64,000 nucleotides of DNA from Odoribacter splanchnicus DSM 20712 (lineage in GTDB: Bacteria; Bacteroidota; Bacteroidia; Bacteroidales; Marinifilaceae). The stretch is taken from the NCBI RefSeq assembly GCF_000190535.1, contig NC_015160.1:3286001-3350000 (forward strand), in the 5' to 3' direction. Both the position numbers and the translations under genes were made by a program. Below, piece after piece: positions 25,530-33,940 of the stretch. Under the pieces are notes generated by a model that was not told the origin of the DNA, searched no databases, and saw nothing but the letters and a program-made list of their open reading frames with translations. Positions within the stretch are counted from its first letter, which is position 1, and every line of letters starts with the position of its first letter.

Positions 25530-26669
25530 ATGAAAACATGGAAAAACCTGAGCCTGATACTGCTGCTTGCGCTGGCATTGGCAGGCTGTCGCAACAAAAG
25601 TTCCAACCTCACCGATTTCAACCGGTCAGTCTATACGCCCGGATACGCCTCGGGCTTCGATGTCAAAGGCGCCGACGGCAGGCAGAGCGTATTGCTCACC
25701 GTTACGAATCCGTGGCAGGGTGCCGAGGGTGTCGAAACAGCCCTCTTCATCGCCCGCGACGGCGAGACCGCACCCGAGGGATTCGAGGGGCAGGTACTAG
25801 AAGGCGATGCCGGACGTATCGTCTGCGTGTCCTCGACCCATATCGCCATGCTCGATGCCATCGGCGAAGCCGGGCGCGTGGTCGGCGTGTCGGGCATCGA
25901 CTACATCTCCAATCCCGATATTCAGGCACGCCGCGACAGTATAGGCGATGTCGGCTACGAGGGGAACATCAACTACGAGCTGCTGCTGTCGCTCGACCCC
26001 GACCTGGTGTTGCTCTTCGGCGTGAACGGGGCGAGCTCGGCGGAAGGCAAACTGAAAGAGACAGGCATCCCGTTTCTTTATGTCGGCGACTACTTGGAGG
26101 AGTCTCCGTTAGGCAAGGCCGAGTGGTTAGTGGCACTCTCGGAGGTCGTAGGCCGGCGTGCGGAGGGCGAAAAGGTCTTCGTGGAAATTCCCGTCCGGTA
26201 CAACGCTCTGAAACAGCGGGTGGCGGACAACGCCCTCGACGCCCCGTCGGTGATGCTCAATACGCCCTACGGCGATTCGTGGTTCATGCCCTCGACCGGG
26301 AGCTATGCCGTGCGGCTGATTACGGATGCGGGTGGCGATTACATCTACAAGAAGAACACGGGCAACGCCTCGACGTCCATCGATATGGAGGAGGCTTACC
26401 TGCTGGCATCGGACGCCGACGTGTGGCTGAATGTCGGCATGGCGAACACGCTCGACGAATTGAAGGCCGCCTGCCCGAAGTTCGCCGACATCCGCTGCGT
26501 CCGGAACGGCTTCGTGTATAACAATAACGCCCGTATCAACGCCGCCGGGGGCAACGACTACTGGGAATCGGCAGTTGTGAATCCGGACATCGTGCTGCGC
26601 GACCTGATAAAGATCTTCCACCCCGAACTGGTGGAGGAACCGTTCGTCTATTACAAGCAATTATTTTAA
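25530..26669 (+). CDS. btuF: Cobalamin ABC transporter substrate-binding lipoprotein
   Basis: Periplasmic-binding protein of 379 residues with lipoprotein signal ALAGC-RNKS. Two lobes are joined by a long helix, as in BtuF/FhuD proteins: GRVVGVSGIDYISNPDIQAR, NYELLLSLDPDLVLLFG and GIPFLYVGDYLEESPLGKAEWL in the first; MLNTPYGDSWFMPSTGSY and GNDYWESAVVNPDIVLRDLIKIFHPEL in the second. It would hand cobalamin to BtuCD. The permease and ATPase genes normally follow directly; here two AT-rich genes intervene. Confidence 0.9.
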   Translation: MKTWKNLSLILLLALALAGCRNKSSNLTDFNRSVYTPGYASGFDVKGADGRQSVLLTVTNPWQGAEGVETALFIARDGETAPEGFEGQVLEGDAGRIVCVSSTHIAMLDAIGEAGRVVGVSGIDYISNPDIQARRDSIGDVGYEGNINYELLLSLDPDLVLLFGVNGASSAEGKLKETGIPFLYVGDYLEESPLGKAEWLVALSEVVGRRAEGEKVFVEIPVRYNALKQRVADNALDAPSVMLNTPYGDSWFMPSTGSYAVRLITDAGGDYIYKKNTGNASTSIDMEEAYLLASDADVWLNVGMANTLDELKAACPKFADIRCVRNGFVYNNNARINAAGGNDYWESAVVNPDIVLRDLIKIFHPELVEEPFVYYKQLF

Positions 26670-26687
26670 TTTTAAATACATCAAATT

Positions 26688-27932
26688 ATGAAAGTGAAAC
26701 TTTTTATTGTAGCCATTATTTGTTTGCTACAAAGTTGCTCAACAACAGATTTCTTAGATGAGCAGAGAGTTGAAACGATTTCAAATGATAATAATGAGGT
26801 CTCTTATGTTATTCCTCTTGAAGATGCACTAAAAAATGTCGAAAAGGTTCTTGACTGCATTAATGGTGCTTCTGTTTCAAGAGCATCATCTCTTAAATCT
26901 GTAAAGAATATACAAATTCTTTCTATTAGCAATACCATTTCTTCTCGTTCTTCTCACGTAAACGCTGACACTGCGATATATATCGTTAATTATGATGACG
27001 GTTTTGCATTACTGGGGGCAGATTATAGATTGGATCCGATATACGCGATCTCTACAGAGGGTAATTTTGATCTGTCTGATACTATCCAAAACAAAGGTTT
27101 AGCATTGTATATCAATAGCCTGAAATCTGAAATTACCACAAAAATTAATTCTAATGAATCTAATTCACGGGCTTCTATTCCGGAAGTCGATGGTAATATA
27201 AATAGTCCTTACCAAATAACAGATATTGCCCTTTCTTACAAACGGGGTCCATATGGTAAAAACCGACTTTGGGGACAAAGCACTCCGTTTAATTATTATT
27301 GTCCTACCATATCTGGGACCAAGACTCTTGTTGGATGCGTTGCGGTAGCTACCGGTTTAATTATGGCTCATCATCAACATCCCGATTTTATTGATGGGGA
27401 ACCCCTAAATTGGACAGCAATAGAGAATGGGCAATCGGATTTGGCTTTGTTCTTATATCGTCTTGGAGGGTCTAAATATTTAGATATGGATTATGGTATT
27501 CTTTTAAGTGGTGCTCTATCTACTAATGTACCTAAAACTCTGAGATCATTAGGATATTCATGTGGAGAATTAGAAACATACGATAAAGATAAAATTGTAG
27601 CACATTATTCAGAATCGTTTAATCCAATATATATGAGAGGTAATACAGGCTCAGATGATTATGGGCGTTATACTGGAGGTCATGCTTGGATTATTGATGG
27701 GGCTATGGATATTTGGATGAAATACGTAATGCCGGGGCGATTAATGGAAACTCATGCTATCTATTTCTATTGTAATTGGGGATGGGAAGGAAGTGCCAAT
27801 GGTTGGTATAAGCACTTTTCGTTAGCTCCCGTAAATGGGCCTGAATTAGTTGAACATGGGGACCAGAATTCTTCAGTCAATTACAATTTCAATGTTAATA
27901 TACAAATGATTCTTGATATAAAGCCTTTGTAA
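26688..27932 (+). CDS. C10 family (streptopain-like) cysteine protease lipoprotein
   Basis: Predicted lipoprotein protease of 414 residues (signal LLQSC-STTD). After a pro-region with SVSRASS and NYDDGFALLGADYRLDPIYAIS (typical of the Spi/streptopain propeptide), the C10 catalytic domain follows: GCVAVATGLIMAHHQHP with nucleophile Cys217, GGHAWIIDGA with His332, and YCNWGWEGSANGWY. SpeB and the Bacteroides Bfp proteases belong here. The active-site residues are intact. The gene is far more AT-rich than btuF and btuC on either side, pointing to separate origin. Why it is B12 regulated is unknown; degrading host B12-binding proteins such as intrinsic factor is one speculation. Confidence 0.88.
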   Translation: MKVKLFIVAIICLLQSCSTTDFLDEQRVETISNDNNEVSYVIPLEDALKNVEKVLDCINGASVSRASSLKSVKNIQILSISNTISSRSSHVNADTAIYIVNYDDGFALLGADYRLDPIYAISTEGNFDLSDTIQNKGLALYINSLKSEITTKINSNESNSRASIPEVDGNINSPYQITDIALSYKRGPYGKNRLWGQSTPFNYYCPTISGTKTLVGCVAVATGLIMAHHQHPDFIDGEPLNWTAIENGQSDLALFLYRLGGSKYLDMDYGILLSGALSTNVPKTLRSLGYSCGELETYDKDKIVAHYSESFNPIYMRGNTGSDDYGRYTGGHAWIIDGAMDIWMKYVMPGRLMETHAIYFYCNWGWEGSANGWYKHFSLAPVNGPELVEHGDQNSSVNYNFNVNIQMILDIKPL

Positions 27933-27935
27933 CAT

Positions 27936-28346
27936 ATGGATAGATATCTTATGATGACTCTACTATCATTGCTGTTTCTGTCTTGTTCTCATGAGGAAAA
28001 TAGCCTTACGAGAAAGGATGGGGATTGGGATGATGACATCAAACTCTCAAAGCATGAAATAGTCTTTGGTTCTGACGAAGGAAGCGAAGTCATTAATTCG
28101 GAAGGCCTTTGGTGGTTGTCTGGAGTTAAGATTCCTCAATCAGACATTTGGTACAAAGGTAACGGAGACATCCATACTACCGGTGAACTTGGAACTTATG
28201 AATGGATGACATTGGAAAAGCCGACAAATAAATCACTTCTTATAAAAGTTGACAAAAACACCGGAGGAGAACGGAATTTCCAAATTGTGGTCACATGTGG
28301 CGACTTCTTTGACTATATCCTTGTAACTCAAAAAGGTGTGAAATAA
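27936..28346 (+). CDS. Small lipoprotein paired with the C10 protease
   Basis: Lipoprotein of 136 residues (LLFLSC-SHEE) starting 3 bp after the protease stop. The body resembles a single BACON/Ig-like beta domain: KLSKHEIVFGSDEGSEVINSEG, WWLSGVKI and a C-terminal strand pair NFQIVVTCGDFFDYILVTQ. C10 proteases in Bacteroides are often encoded beside small inhibitor proteins, so an inhibitor role is a fair guess, unproven. Its stop codon directly abuts the btuC start (TAAATG). Confidence 0.65.
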   Translation: MDRYLMMTLLSLLFLSCSHEENSLTRKDGDWDDDIKLSKHEIVFGSDEGSEVINSEGLWWLSGVKIPQSDIWYKGNGDIHTTGELGTYEWMTLEKPTNKSLLIKVDKNTGGERNFQIVVTCGDFFDYILVTQKGVK

Positions 28347-29327
28347 ATGCGCTCCCGCTCGGCCATACCCTTTACCGCATTGTCTGCACTTACGGCCGGT
28401 CTTTTTCTGCTGGATCTGGCCGTCGGTGCCGTGCGTATCCCCGTTGCCGACGTGTGGGCGGCCCTGACGGGCGGCGATTGCCCGCAAGCCACGGCGAAAA
28501 TCGTGGTGAACATCCGGTTGATAAAGGCGGTGGTAGCTTTGCTGGCAGGCGCGGCGCTGTCGGTCAGCGGGTTGCAGATGCAGACGCTGTTCCGCAATCC
28601 GTTGGCAGGCCCCTATGTGCTCGGCATCAGCTCGGGCGCCAGCCTCGGCGTGGCGCTCGTGGTGCTTGCCGGCATCGGCTCGTCGATAGGCGTTGCCGCT
28701 GCTGCTTGGATAGGTGCGGCTGCCGTGCTGCTGGTAATCGCCACCGTAGGCCACCGCATCAAGGACATCATGGTCATCCTGATCCTCGGCATGATGTTCT
28801 CGTCGGGTGTCGGGGCGGTCGTGCAGATCCTGCAATACCTGAGCCGCGAAGAGGCTTTGAAAGCCTTTGTCATCTGGACGATGGGGTCGCTGGGCGACGT
28901 GACGGCGCAACAGCTTACTATCCTTGTGCCGTCAATCGTTGTCGGATTGCTGCTGGCCGTATGGACTATCAAACCGCTCAACCTGCTGCTCTTCGGCGAG
29001 GAGTACGCCGTGACCATGGGGCTGAATATCCGCCGCTCGCGCGGACTGCTCTTTCTCTCGACGACGCTGCTTGCCGGAACGGTAACCGCTTTCTGCGGAC
29101 CGATAGGCTTCATCGGGCTGGCCATGCCCCACGTCGCACGGATGCTCTTTCGCAACGGCGATCACCGCGTGTTGGTACCGGGAACGATTCTTTCAGGTGC
29201 GGCGGTGCTGCTCCTTTGCGACCTCGTTTCCAAGTTCTTCACCCTGCCGATAAACGCCATCACCGCATTGTTGGGTATCCCGATCGTGGTGTGGGTGGTA
29301 TTGCGCAACAAATCCTTTACGGCATGA
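28347..29327 (+). CDS. btuC: Cobalamin ABC transporter permease
   Basis: FecCD/BtuC permease of 326 residues, with about ten membrane helices. Family segments: IRLIKAVVALLAGAALSVSGLQMQTLFRNPLAGPYVLGISSGA, then GPIGFIGLAMPHVARMLF and LLCDLVSKFF. It forms the inner-membrane channel with BtuD. Its ATG touches the stop of the preceding small lipoprotein, and its TGA overlaps the btuD ATG. GC content is back to the high level of btuB and btuF. Confidence 0.94.
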   Translation: MRSRSAIPFTALSALTAGLFLLDLAVGAVRIPVADVWAALTGGDCPQATAKIVVNIRLIKAVVALLAGAALSVSGLQMQTLFRNPLAGPYVLGISSGASLGVALVVLAGIGSSIGVAAAAWIGAAAVLLVIATVGHRIKDIMVILILGMMFSSGVGAVVQILQYLSREEALKAFVIWTMGSLGDVTAQQLTILVPSIVVGLLLAVWTIKPLNLLLFGEEYAVTMGLNIRRSRGLLFLSTTLLAGTVTAFCGPIGFIGLAMPHVARMLFRNGDHRVLVPGTILSGAAVLLLCDLVSKFFTLPINAITALLGIPIVVWVVLRNKSFTA

Positions 29328-30079
29328 TACAACTGCACGATTTTTCCATCGGCTATGGAGAGCGCACGCTGCTCCACGAAGTGGAGGCCGCTATCCCGAA
29401 AGGCTCGCTGACAGCGCTTATCGGCCGCAACGGCACGGGCAAGTCGACGCTGCTCCGAGCCATAGCAGGACTCAACCGCCGCTATACGGGCGAGATACTG
29501 CTCGACGGACGCGATATTTCTGACATGAGAGCCGACGAAATGGCAAAGACGCTGGCATTCGTTACGACCGAGCGCACGCGTATCGCCAACCTTAAATGCG
29601 AGGACGTGGTGGCCGTCGGCCGTGCTCCCTATACCAACTGGATCGGACGGATGCAAGATGCCGACAGGGAGATTGTGGCATGGTCGCTCGCCTCGGTGGG
29701 AATGTCGGATTATGCTCGGCGAACAATGGACAAGATGTCGGACGGCGAGTGCCAGCGCATTATGATCGCCCGCGCACTGGCGCAGTCCACGCCCGTCATC
29801 CTATTGGACGAACCCACCTCGTTTCTCGACCTGCCCAACCGCTACGAACTCTGCTCGCTGCTGGCTCGGCTGGCGCACGACGAGGGCAAGTGCATCTTCT
29901 TTTCGACCCACGAACTCGACATCGCCCTGTCGCTTGCCGACAGCATCGCCCTCATCGACCCGCCGCAGCTGGTATGCCTGCCGACCGACGAGATGCGGCG
30001 GAGCGGCTGCATCGAACGACTGTTCAAGAATCAATGCGTATCATTCGATGCTGCAGCAGTTATAAAAGTACGGTCGTGA
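29324..30079 (+). CDS. btuD: Cobalamin ABC transporter ATP-binding protein
   Basis: ABC ATPase of 251 residues. The start is the ATG at 29324, overlapping the btuC stop as ATGA; longer readings in this frame run across btuC and are spurious. Walker A is GRNGTGKS, the signature is MSDGECQR, Walker B is VILLDEPTSFLDLP, and the switch His lies in FFSTHELD. It powers BtuC-mediated import. The signature has SDGE in place of the usual SGGE/SGGQ, a mild deviation. Confidence 0.94.
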   Translation: MIQLHDFSIGYGERTLLHEVEAAIPKGSLTALIGRNGTGKSTLLRAIAGLNRRYTGEILLDGRDISDMRADEMAKTLAFVTTERTRIANLKCEDVVAVGRAPYTNWIGRMQDADREIVAWSLASVGMSDYARRTMDKMSDGECQRIMIARALAQSTPVILLDEPTSFLDLPNRYELCSLLARLAHDEGKCIFFSTHELDIALSLADSIALIDPPQLVCLPTDEMRRSGCIERLFKNQCVSFDAAAVIKVRS

Positions 30080-30639
30080 CAACAGAATATACGATAGAAT
30101 ATTTTACGGCTGATATAGGCGTAGATGAATACATCGAACGCTTCCGCGACGAGGCTCGTTTCATCGAACTGTGTGAAAAGTGTCCTAACTTTGGCTGCAG
30201 TTGGGGGTGTCCTCCTTTTGATTTCGATACCGACGAATTTTTGCGCCAATATAAATATGCACACCTTATGGCGACGAAGATTATACCTGACCGAAATGAT
30301 ATTCCGGTGGAGATGACGCAGGAATTTATCAGGCCGGAACGGGTCAGGATAGAAAAGGAACTATTGGAAATGGAACGGAAATATGGAGGTCGTGGGTTTG
30401 CCTATGTCGGAAAATGCCTGTATTGCAGTGGCTCCGAATGCACCCGCAAACGCAACCGCCCCTGCCTGCACCCCGACAAAGTGCGCCCGTCGCTTGAGGC
30501 ATTCGGTTTCGATATCGGTCGTACCCTTTCGGAACTTTTCGGAATAAGGCTCCTGTGGGGCAAGGACGGCATCCTGCCGGAATACCTCATGCTTGTAAGC
30601 GGGCTTTTTCATAATTCGGTGGCATATTGGCAGCGGTAA
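30076..30639 (+). CDS. DUF2284 metal-binding protein
   Basis: Cys-rich protein of 187 residues from a GTG at 30076 that overlaps the btuD stop (GTGA); an ATG at 30034 would add 14 residues inside btuD. Motifs CEKCPNFGCSWGCPP and CLYCSGSECTRKRNRPCLHPDKVRPSLEAFG are the DUF2284 signature and probably bind a metal or cluster. No signal peptide. It ends the B12 locus and may be a corrinoid- or metal-related accessory; function not established. Confidence 0.82.
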   Translation: MTTEYTIEYFTADIGVDEYIERFRDEARFIELCEKCPNFGCSWGCPPFDFDTDEFLRQYKYAHLMATKIIPDRNDIPVEMTQEFIRPERVRIEKELLEMERKYGGRGFAYVGKCLYCSGSECTRKRNRPCLHPDKVRPSLEAFGFDIGRTLSELFGIRLLWGKDGILPEYLMLVSGLFHNSVAYWQR

Positions 30640-30808
30640 TGCGACTGGCGAATATCTCTCGTAACAGTAATTGTGCCGTTTATTGTCATTCCGCACCTCC
30701 TTAATAAAGTTCTTAAACTTTACAGACTCATTTTTTTGTTGTAACATTGTGGTTTCGGAAACGTTTGAATTATTGTGGGTAAATACTAATATTAGAAAAT
30801 GATTGTCT

Positions 30809-31972
30809 ATGAAAAAGATGAAATTAGGTCTATTGCCTCGTATTATTATTGCTATTGCTTTAGGTATTGTGTGCGGACTTTTCTTTCCCGGTTGGATTGT
30901 CCGGATTTTTTTGACTGTTAATTCTTTGTTCGGTAATTTCCTGAATTTTATTATTCCGTTATTGATATTAGGCTTGGTGGCTCCCGGAATCGCCGATCTG
31001 GGGAAAGGAGCCGGACGTTTGCTGCTGATAACCGCTTTGCTGGCTTATGGTTTTACTTTGTTTTCAGGCTTTTTTACTTATTTTACCTGTGATCTTTCTT
31101 ATCCCTGGTTGTTAAATACCTCCGATAAGCTGTCGGCTGTGGCGGATAATACCGTTGCCTTACAACCGTATTTCACTGTTGAAATGCCTGCTGTCATGGG
31201 AGTTATGTCGGCTCTGATATTGGCTTTTACGTTAGGTTTAGGAATGTCGGTGATCGACGGCAACCGGTTGAAGTCGGTTATGGATGATTTTAAAGACATT
31301 ATCAATCAGGTGATTACTGCCGTGATTATCCCTGTTTTACCTCTCTATATTTTCGGTATTTTCCTGAATATGACCAATTCCGGGCAGGTTGCCGGAGTGA
31401 TGAATGTATTTCTGAAGATTATTGTCGTTATTTTTGTGATGACCGTAGTCTTGTTGTTTATTCAGTTTTTTATCGCCGGTATGGTCGGTAAAAAGAATCC
31501 CCTCCGTTTGTTCCGCAATATGTTACCTGCTTATATGACTGCTTTAGGCACCCAATCTTCGGCGGCAACGATTCCTGTAACCCTGGAGCAAACGATACGG
31601 AATGGCGTACGTCCTGACTTGGCCGGTTTCGTTATCCCGTTGTGTGCTACGATTCATCTGTCGGGGAGTACCATGAAAATCGTCGCTTGTTCGATGGCCA
31701 TCATGTTGATGAGTGGTATGGAAATAAATTTTGCCCAATTCGCCGGATTTATTATGATGCTCGGGATTGCTATGGTGGCAGCACCGGGTGTGCCGGGAGG
31801 TGCTATTATGGCAGCCTTGGGATTGTTACAGTCGATGTTGGGATTCGATGAAACTGCCCAGGGATTGATGATCGCACTTTATATTGCTATGGATAGTTTC
31901 GGTACGGCGACTAATGTTACCGGTGACGGGGCTATTGCAGTTATTGTAGACCGGATTAATTCCGGGAAATAG
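30809..31972 (+). CDS. Dicarboxylate/amino acid:cation symporter (DAACS)
   Basis: Sodium symporter of 387 residues from ATG 30809 (a TTG at 30803 is less likely). About eight helices plus re-entrant loops; AALGTQSSAATIPVTLEQTI is the serine-rich HP1 motif and AAPGVPGGAIMAALG the HP2 region, with TNVTGDGAIAVIVDRI containing the Na+/substrate Asp. It would take up glutamate/aspartate or C4-dicarboxylates. It is alone; the 170 bp before it show no strong promoter. Confidence 0.92.
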   Translation: MKKMKLGLLPRIIIAIALGIVCGLFFPGWIVRIFLTVNSLFGNFLNFIIPLLILGLVAPGIADLGKGAGRLLLITALLAYGFTLFSGFFTYFTCDLSYPWLLNTSDKLSAVADNTVALQPYFTVEMPAVMGVMSALILAFTLGLGMSVIDGNRLKSVMDDFKDIINQVITAVIIPVLPLYIFGIFLNMTNSGQVAGVMNVFLKIIVVIFVMTVVLLFIQFFIAGMVGKKNPLRLFRNMLPAYMTALGTQSSAATIPVTLEQTIRNGVRPDLAGFVIPLCATIHLSGSTMKIVACSMAIMLMSGMEINFAQFAGFIMMLGIAMVAAPGVPGGAIMAALGLLQSMLGFDETAQGLMIALYIAMDSFGTATNVTGDGAIAVIVDRINSGK

Positions 31973-32044
31973 ATACCTTTGTGAATACCGGATTTTTTGC
32001 CTCTGAATTATTTCTATATCTTTGCAGCGGAAAATCAAAATAAT

Positions 32045-32455
32045 ATGAACTTGAAGTATATACTGATCGTATGGGGAGCGATGCTATTTTGTGTGGGGTG
32101 TAGTGAAGATGATGTGGATTCCAGCTACTCGTTCGATGTGGCCGGGCTGAAAGCTACTGTGACAAATGACAAAGGAAGTGTTGTCGAGATGAATACTATT
32201 TTATTGGATTCTTTGCAACAACAGGGATTTGTAGGTGAAGTTAGTTTCTCTGAAGAAACCCGGGCCGAAAACGACCGTTTGGCTGAAGAAAAATTTGCAG
32301 AGAAACTGGAAAATATCAAAAATATCAAACCCGCCCGTTTGTTACAGCTTCTACCCGGAGAAAGGGTCATGGTAACTTTTGATTATCTGTTGAAACGCGG
32401 AAAAGATGTGCTCGAAGAGGAAGAAATAACCTTAGATGAGGCTATCGCGTTGTAG
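32045..32455 (+). CDS. Small hypothetical lipoprotein
   Basis: Lipoprotein of 136 residues from ATG 32045 (signal MLFCVGC-SEDD). The body is acidic and helical, with LEEKFAEKLENIKNIKPARLLQLLPGERVMVTFDYLL near the end. No family recognised. TATCTTTG lies about 25 bases upstream (around 32015) as a probable -7 element, and would give a very short leader. Confidence 0.7.
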   Translation: MNLKYILIVWGAMLFCVGCSEDDVDSSYSFDVAGLKATVTNDKGSVVEMNTILLDSLQQQGFVGEVSFSEETRAENDRLAEEKFAEKLENIKNIKPARLLQLLPGERVMVTFDYLLKRGKDVLEEEEITLDEAIAL

Positions 32456-32463
32456 GGAACGGA

Positions 32464-32631
32464 TTATTGTCCGTATCCAATGGTTCTGTCGGTAAATAAT
32501 TGTTGTACAACGTATACCGAATCTTCGTAACTACCTGTATAATCCCAAGCAGATAAACACGACGGCTTGTACCATTCAGAAAAACCGCTTCGAATTTTTT
32601 TATAAACTACATTCCGTAGTTGAACCTTCAA
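32464..32631 (-). CDS. Small unannotated ORF or gene remnant (55 aa)
   Basis: Minus-strand frame of 55 residues from TTG at 32629-32631 to TAA at 32464-32466, with no ATG. The product looks protein-like: it begins MKVQLRNVVY and contains KPSCLSAWDYTGSYEDSVYV and a hydrophobic VVQQLF. No in-frame stop occurs for some 20 codons further upstream. It is convergent with the small lipoprotein gene. I recognise no family. It may be a short real gene or the 3' end of a lost one. Confidence 0.35.
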   Translation of the reverse strand: MKVQLRNVVYKKIRSGFSEWYKPSCLSAWDYTGSYEDSVYVVQQLFTDRTIGYGQ

Positions 32632-32704
32632 TCGGTCGATTTTGAAAATAAATATTAATCCTGATATTTATTGTTGTAATTTTGTTAATTATTTACTATT
32701 TTTG

Positions 32705-32723
32705 CATACCGAAAAGTATAAAA
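32705..32723. promoter_or_regulatory. Operator-like site upstream of tetR pair (copy 1)
   Basis: CATACCGAAAAGTATAAAA, containing the inverted repeat ATAC-N6-GTAT, lies 3 bases before the first tetR start and just after a -7-like TATTTTTG. An identical 19-base copy is at 33941-33959 before tolC. Probably the binding site of one of the TetR proteins. Confidence 0.6.
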
Positions 32724-32725
32724 AT

Positions 32726-33325
32726 ATGCCGGATTTGAAAGATGAAATAGTGAATAAATCTTTTTTCCAATTTCTGAACAGAGGATATAAAGCTTGTTCG
32801 CTGAAAGATTTGGAGAAAGCTACCGGTTTGACGAAAGGTGCGTTTTATTATTATTTTCGGAATAAAGAAGAAATACTGAAAGCCGGTATCGAAAAGTATT
32901 TGTCCGTAGTCAGTGAGATAAGCGAAGAAGAGTTTTTGGAAGTCGGTTCATTGAAGGCCTATATAGATATCGTAGTGGCCCGGAAAGAACGAAGAGCTGA
33001 ACAATTACAACAGATGTTCGACTTTTTTATTATAGATATCGCTTTTTTTCAGTTGGTTTTGGAAGTAGCCCCTCTCTTTCCGGAATATCGTAAATGGATT
33101 GACGAGTTGTCTAAAGATCGTTTGTCCCGTTGGGAATATATGATCTTGAAGGCGAAACAGCAGGGAGAGATCAAAGGTTCGCTCGATACCTCGGTATTGG
33201 CGCGTAACCTGATGTCGGTGTCGACCAGTATGTTGAATATCGAGTTGGGTACCGATAATTTGCACTTTATGTTTTCGGATATGCGTATGCAGTTTGAACA
33301 ATATTATTTATTGATAAAAAAATGA
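32726..33325 (+). CDS. TetR family regulator 1 of efflux island
   Basis: TetR-type regulator of 199 residues from ATG 32726; the frame upstream runs through the promoter. The helix-turn-helix is CSLKDLEKATGLTKGAFYYYFRNKEEIL (residues 24-51). The C-terminal ligand domain is all-helical and similar in layout to that of the next gene. TetR proteins repress efflux genes until a ligand binds. Its stop overlaps the start of the second tetR (ATGA), so the two are translationally coupled. Confidence 0.9.
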   Translation: MPDLKDEIVNKSFFQFLNRGYKACSLKDLEKATGLTKGAFYYYFRNKEEILKAGIEKYLSVVSEISEEEFLEVGSLKAYIDIVVARKERRAEQLQQMFDFFIIDIAFFQLVLEVAPLFPEYRKWIDELSKDRLSRWEYMILKAKQQGEIKGSLDTSVLARNLMSVSTSMLNIELGTDNLHFMFSDMRMQFEQYYLLIKK

Positions 33326-33924
33326 ATAATACCCGTCGGCAAATCATAGAAACCGCTTTTCTGCTCTTCTTGAAAAAAGGGTTTAAGGCTGTGCGGCTGA
33401 GTGATATAGAACGGGCTGCGAAAATTACCCGCGGTACTTTTTATTATCATTTCACCAATAAAGAAGAAGTACTGAAGGAGGGATTGTATTCTTATTATGC
33501 CTTGCTGAACTCAAAAAGAACCGAAGAATTCGGGCATATTTCGACATTGCGGGAATATGTCGACCTCACTATTCAAAAATTGACCGGGATACATAATTAT
33601 TCAGCACGGACATTCAGTAGTGAAATTCCTGAAATTCTTTGCCTTTCGTTGATCGTGGAAGTGATCGCCCTATTCCCCGAATTTAAAAAAGTGGTTTTGG
33701 CTTCGAAAATGTTGCGACTTTCTAAGTTGGAACAGTTGATATTGAATGCCAAACGGGCCGGAGAATTGAGAAATGATGTGGATACCTCTATTTTGGCAAA
33801 GAATTTGCTGAATATTAGCGTCGGTGTGATAAACTATCTGATCATGCATCAGGATATATCTTATGCATTGTCGGCGGTGAGATCACAATATGAACAACTT
33901 TATTCTCTGGCTGTCGGAGAATAA
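33322..33924 (+). CDS. TetR family regulator 2 of efflux island
   Basis: TetR-type regulator of 200 residues. The helix-turn-helix is VRLSDIERAAKITRGTFYYHFTNKEEVL. It is a clear paralog of the gene before it (shared pattern LIVEVIALFPEFKK versus LVLEVAPLFPEYRK, and SILAKNLLNISVGV versus SVLARNLMSVSTSM), so the pair arose by duplication and may form heterodimers (inference). It lies 82 bp before tolC, with operator copy 2 between. Confidence 0.9.
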   Translation: MNNTRRQIIETAFLLFLKKGFKAVRLSDIERAAKITRGTFYYHFTNKEEVLKEGLYSYYALLNSKRTEEFGHISTLREYVDLTIQKLTGIHNYSARTFSSEIPEILCLSLIVEVIALFPEFKKVVLASKMLRLSKLEQLILNAKRAGELRNDVDTSILAKNLLNISVGVINYLIMHQDISYALSAVRSQYEQLYSLAVGE

Positions 33925-33940
33925 TTTTTTTATTGAAATA

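Noticed and set aside
22522..26660. Many long open frames on both strands across btuG, btuB and btuF
   Set aside because: These are shadows of GC-rich genes; they lack family features and starts, while the called frames have clear motifs.
28454..29323. Long frame reading through btuC into btuD (541 codons)
   Set aside because: The part before 29324 is an off-frame reading of btuC; btuD begins at the overlapping ATG.
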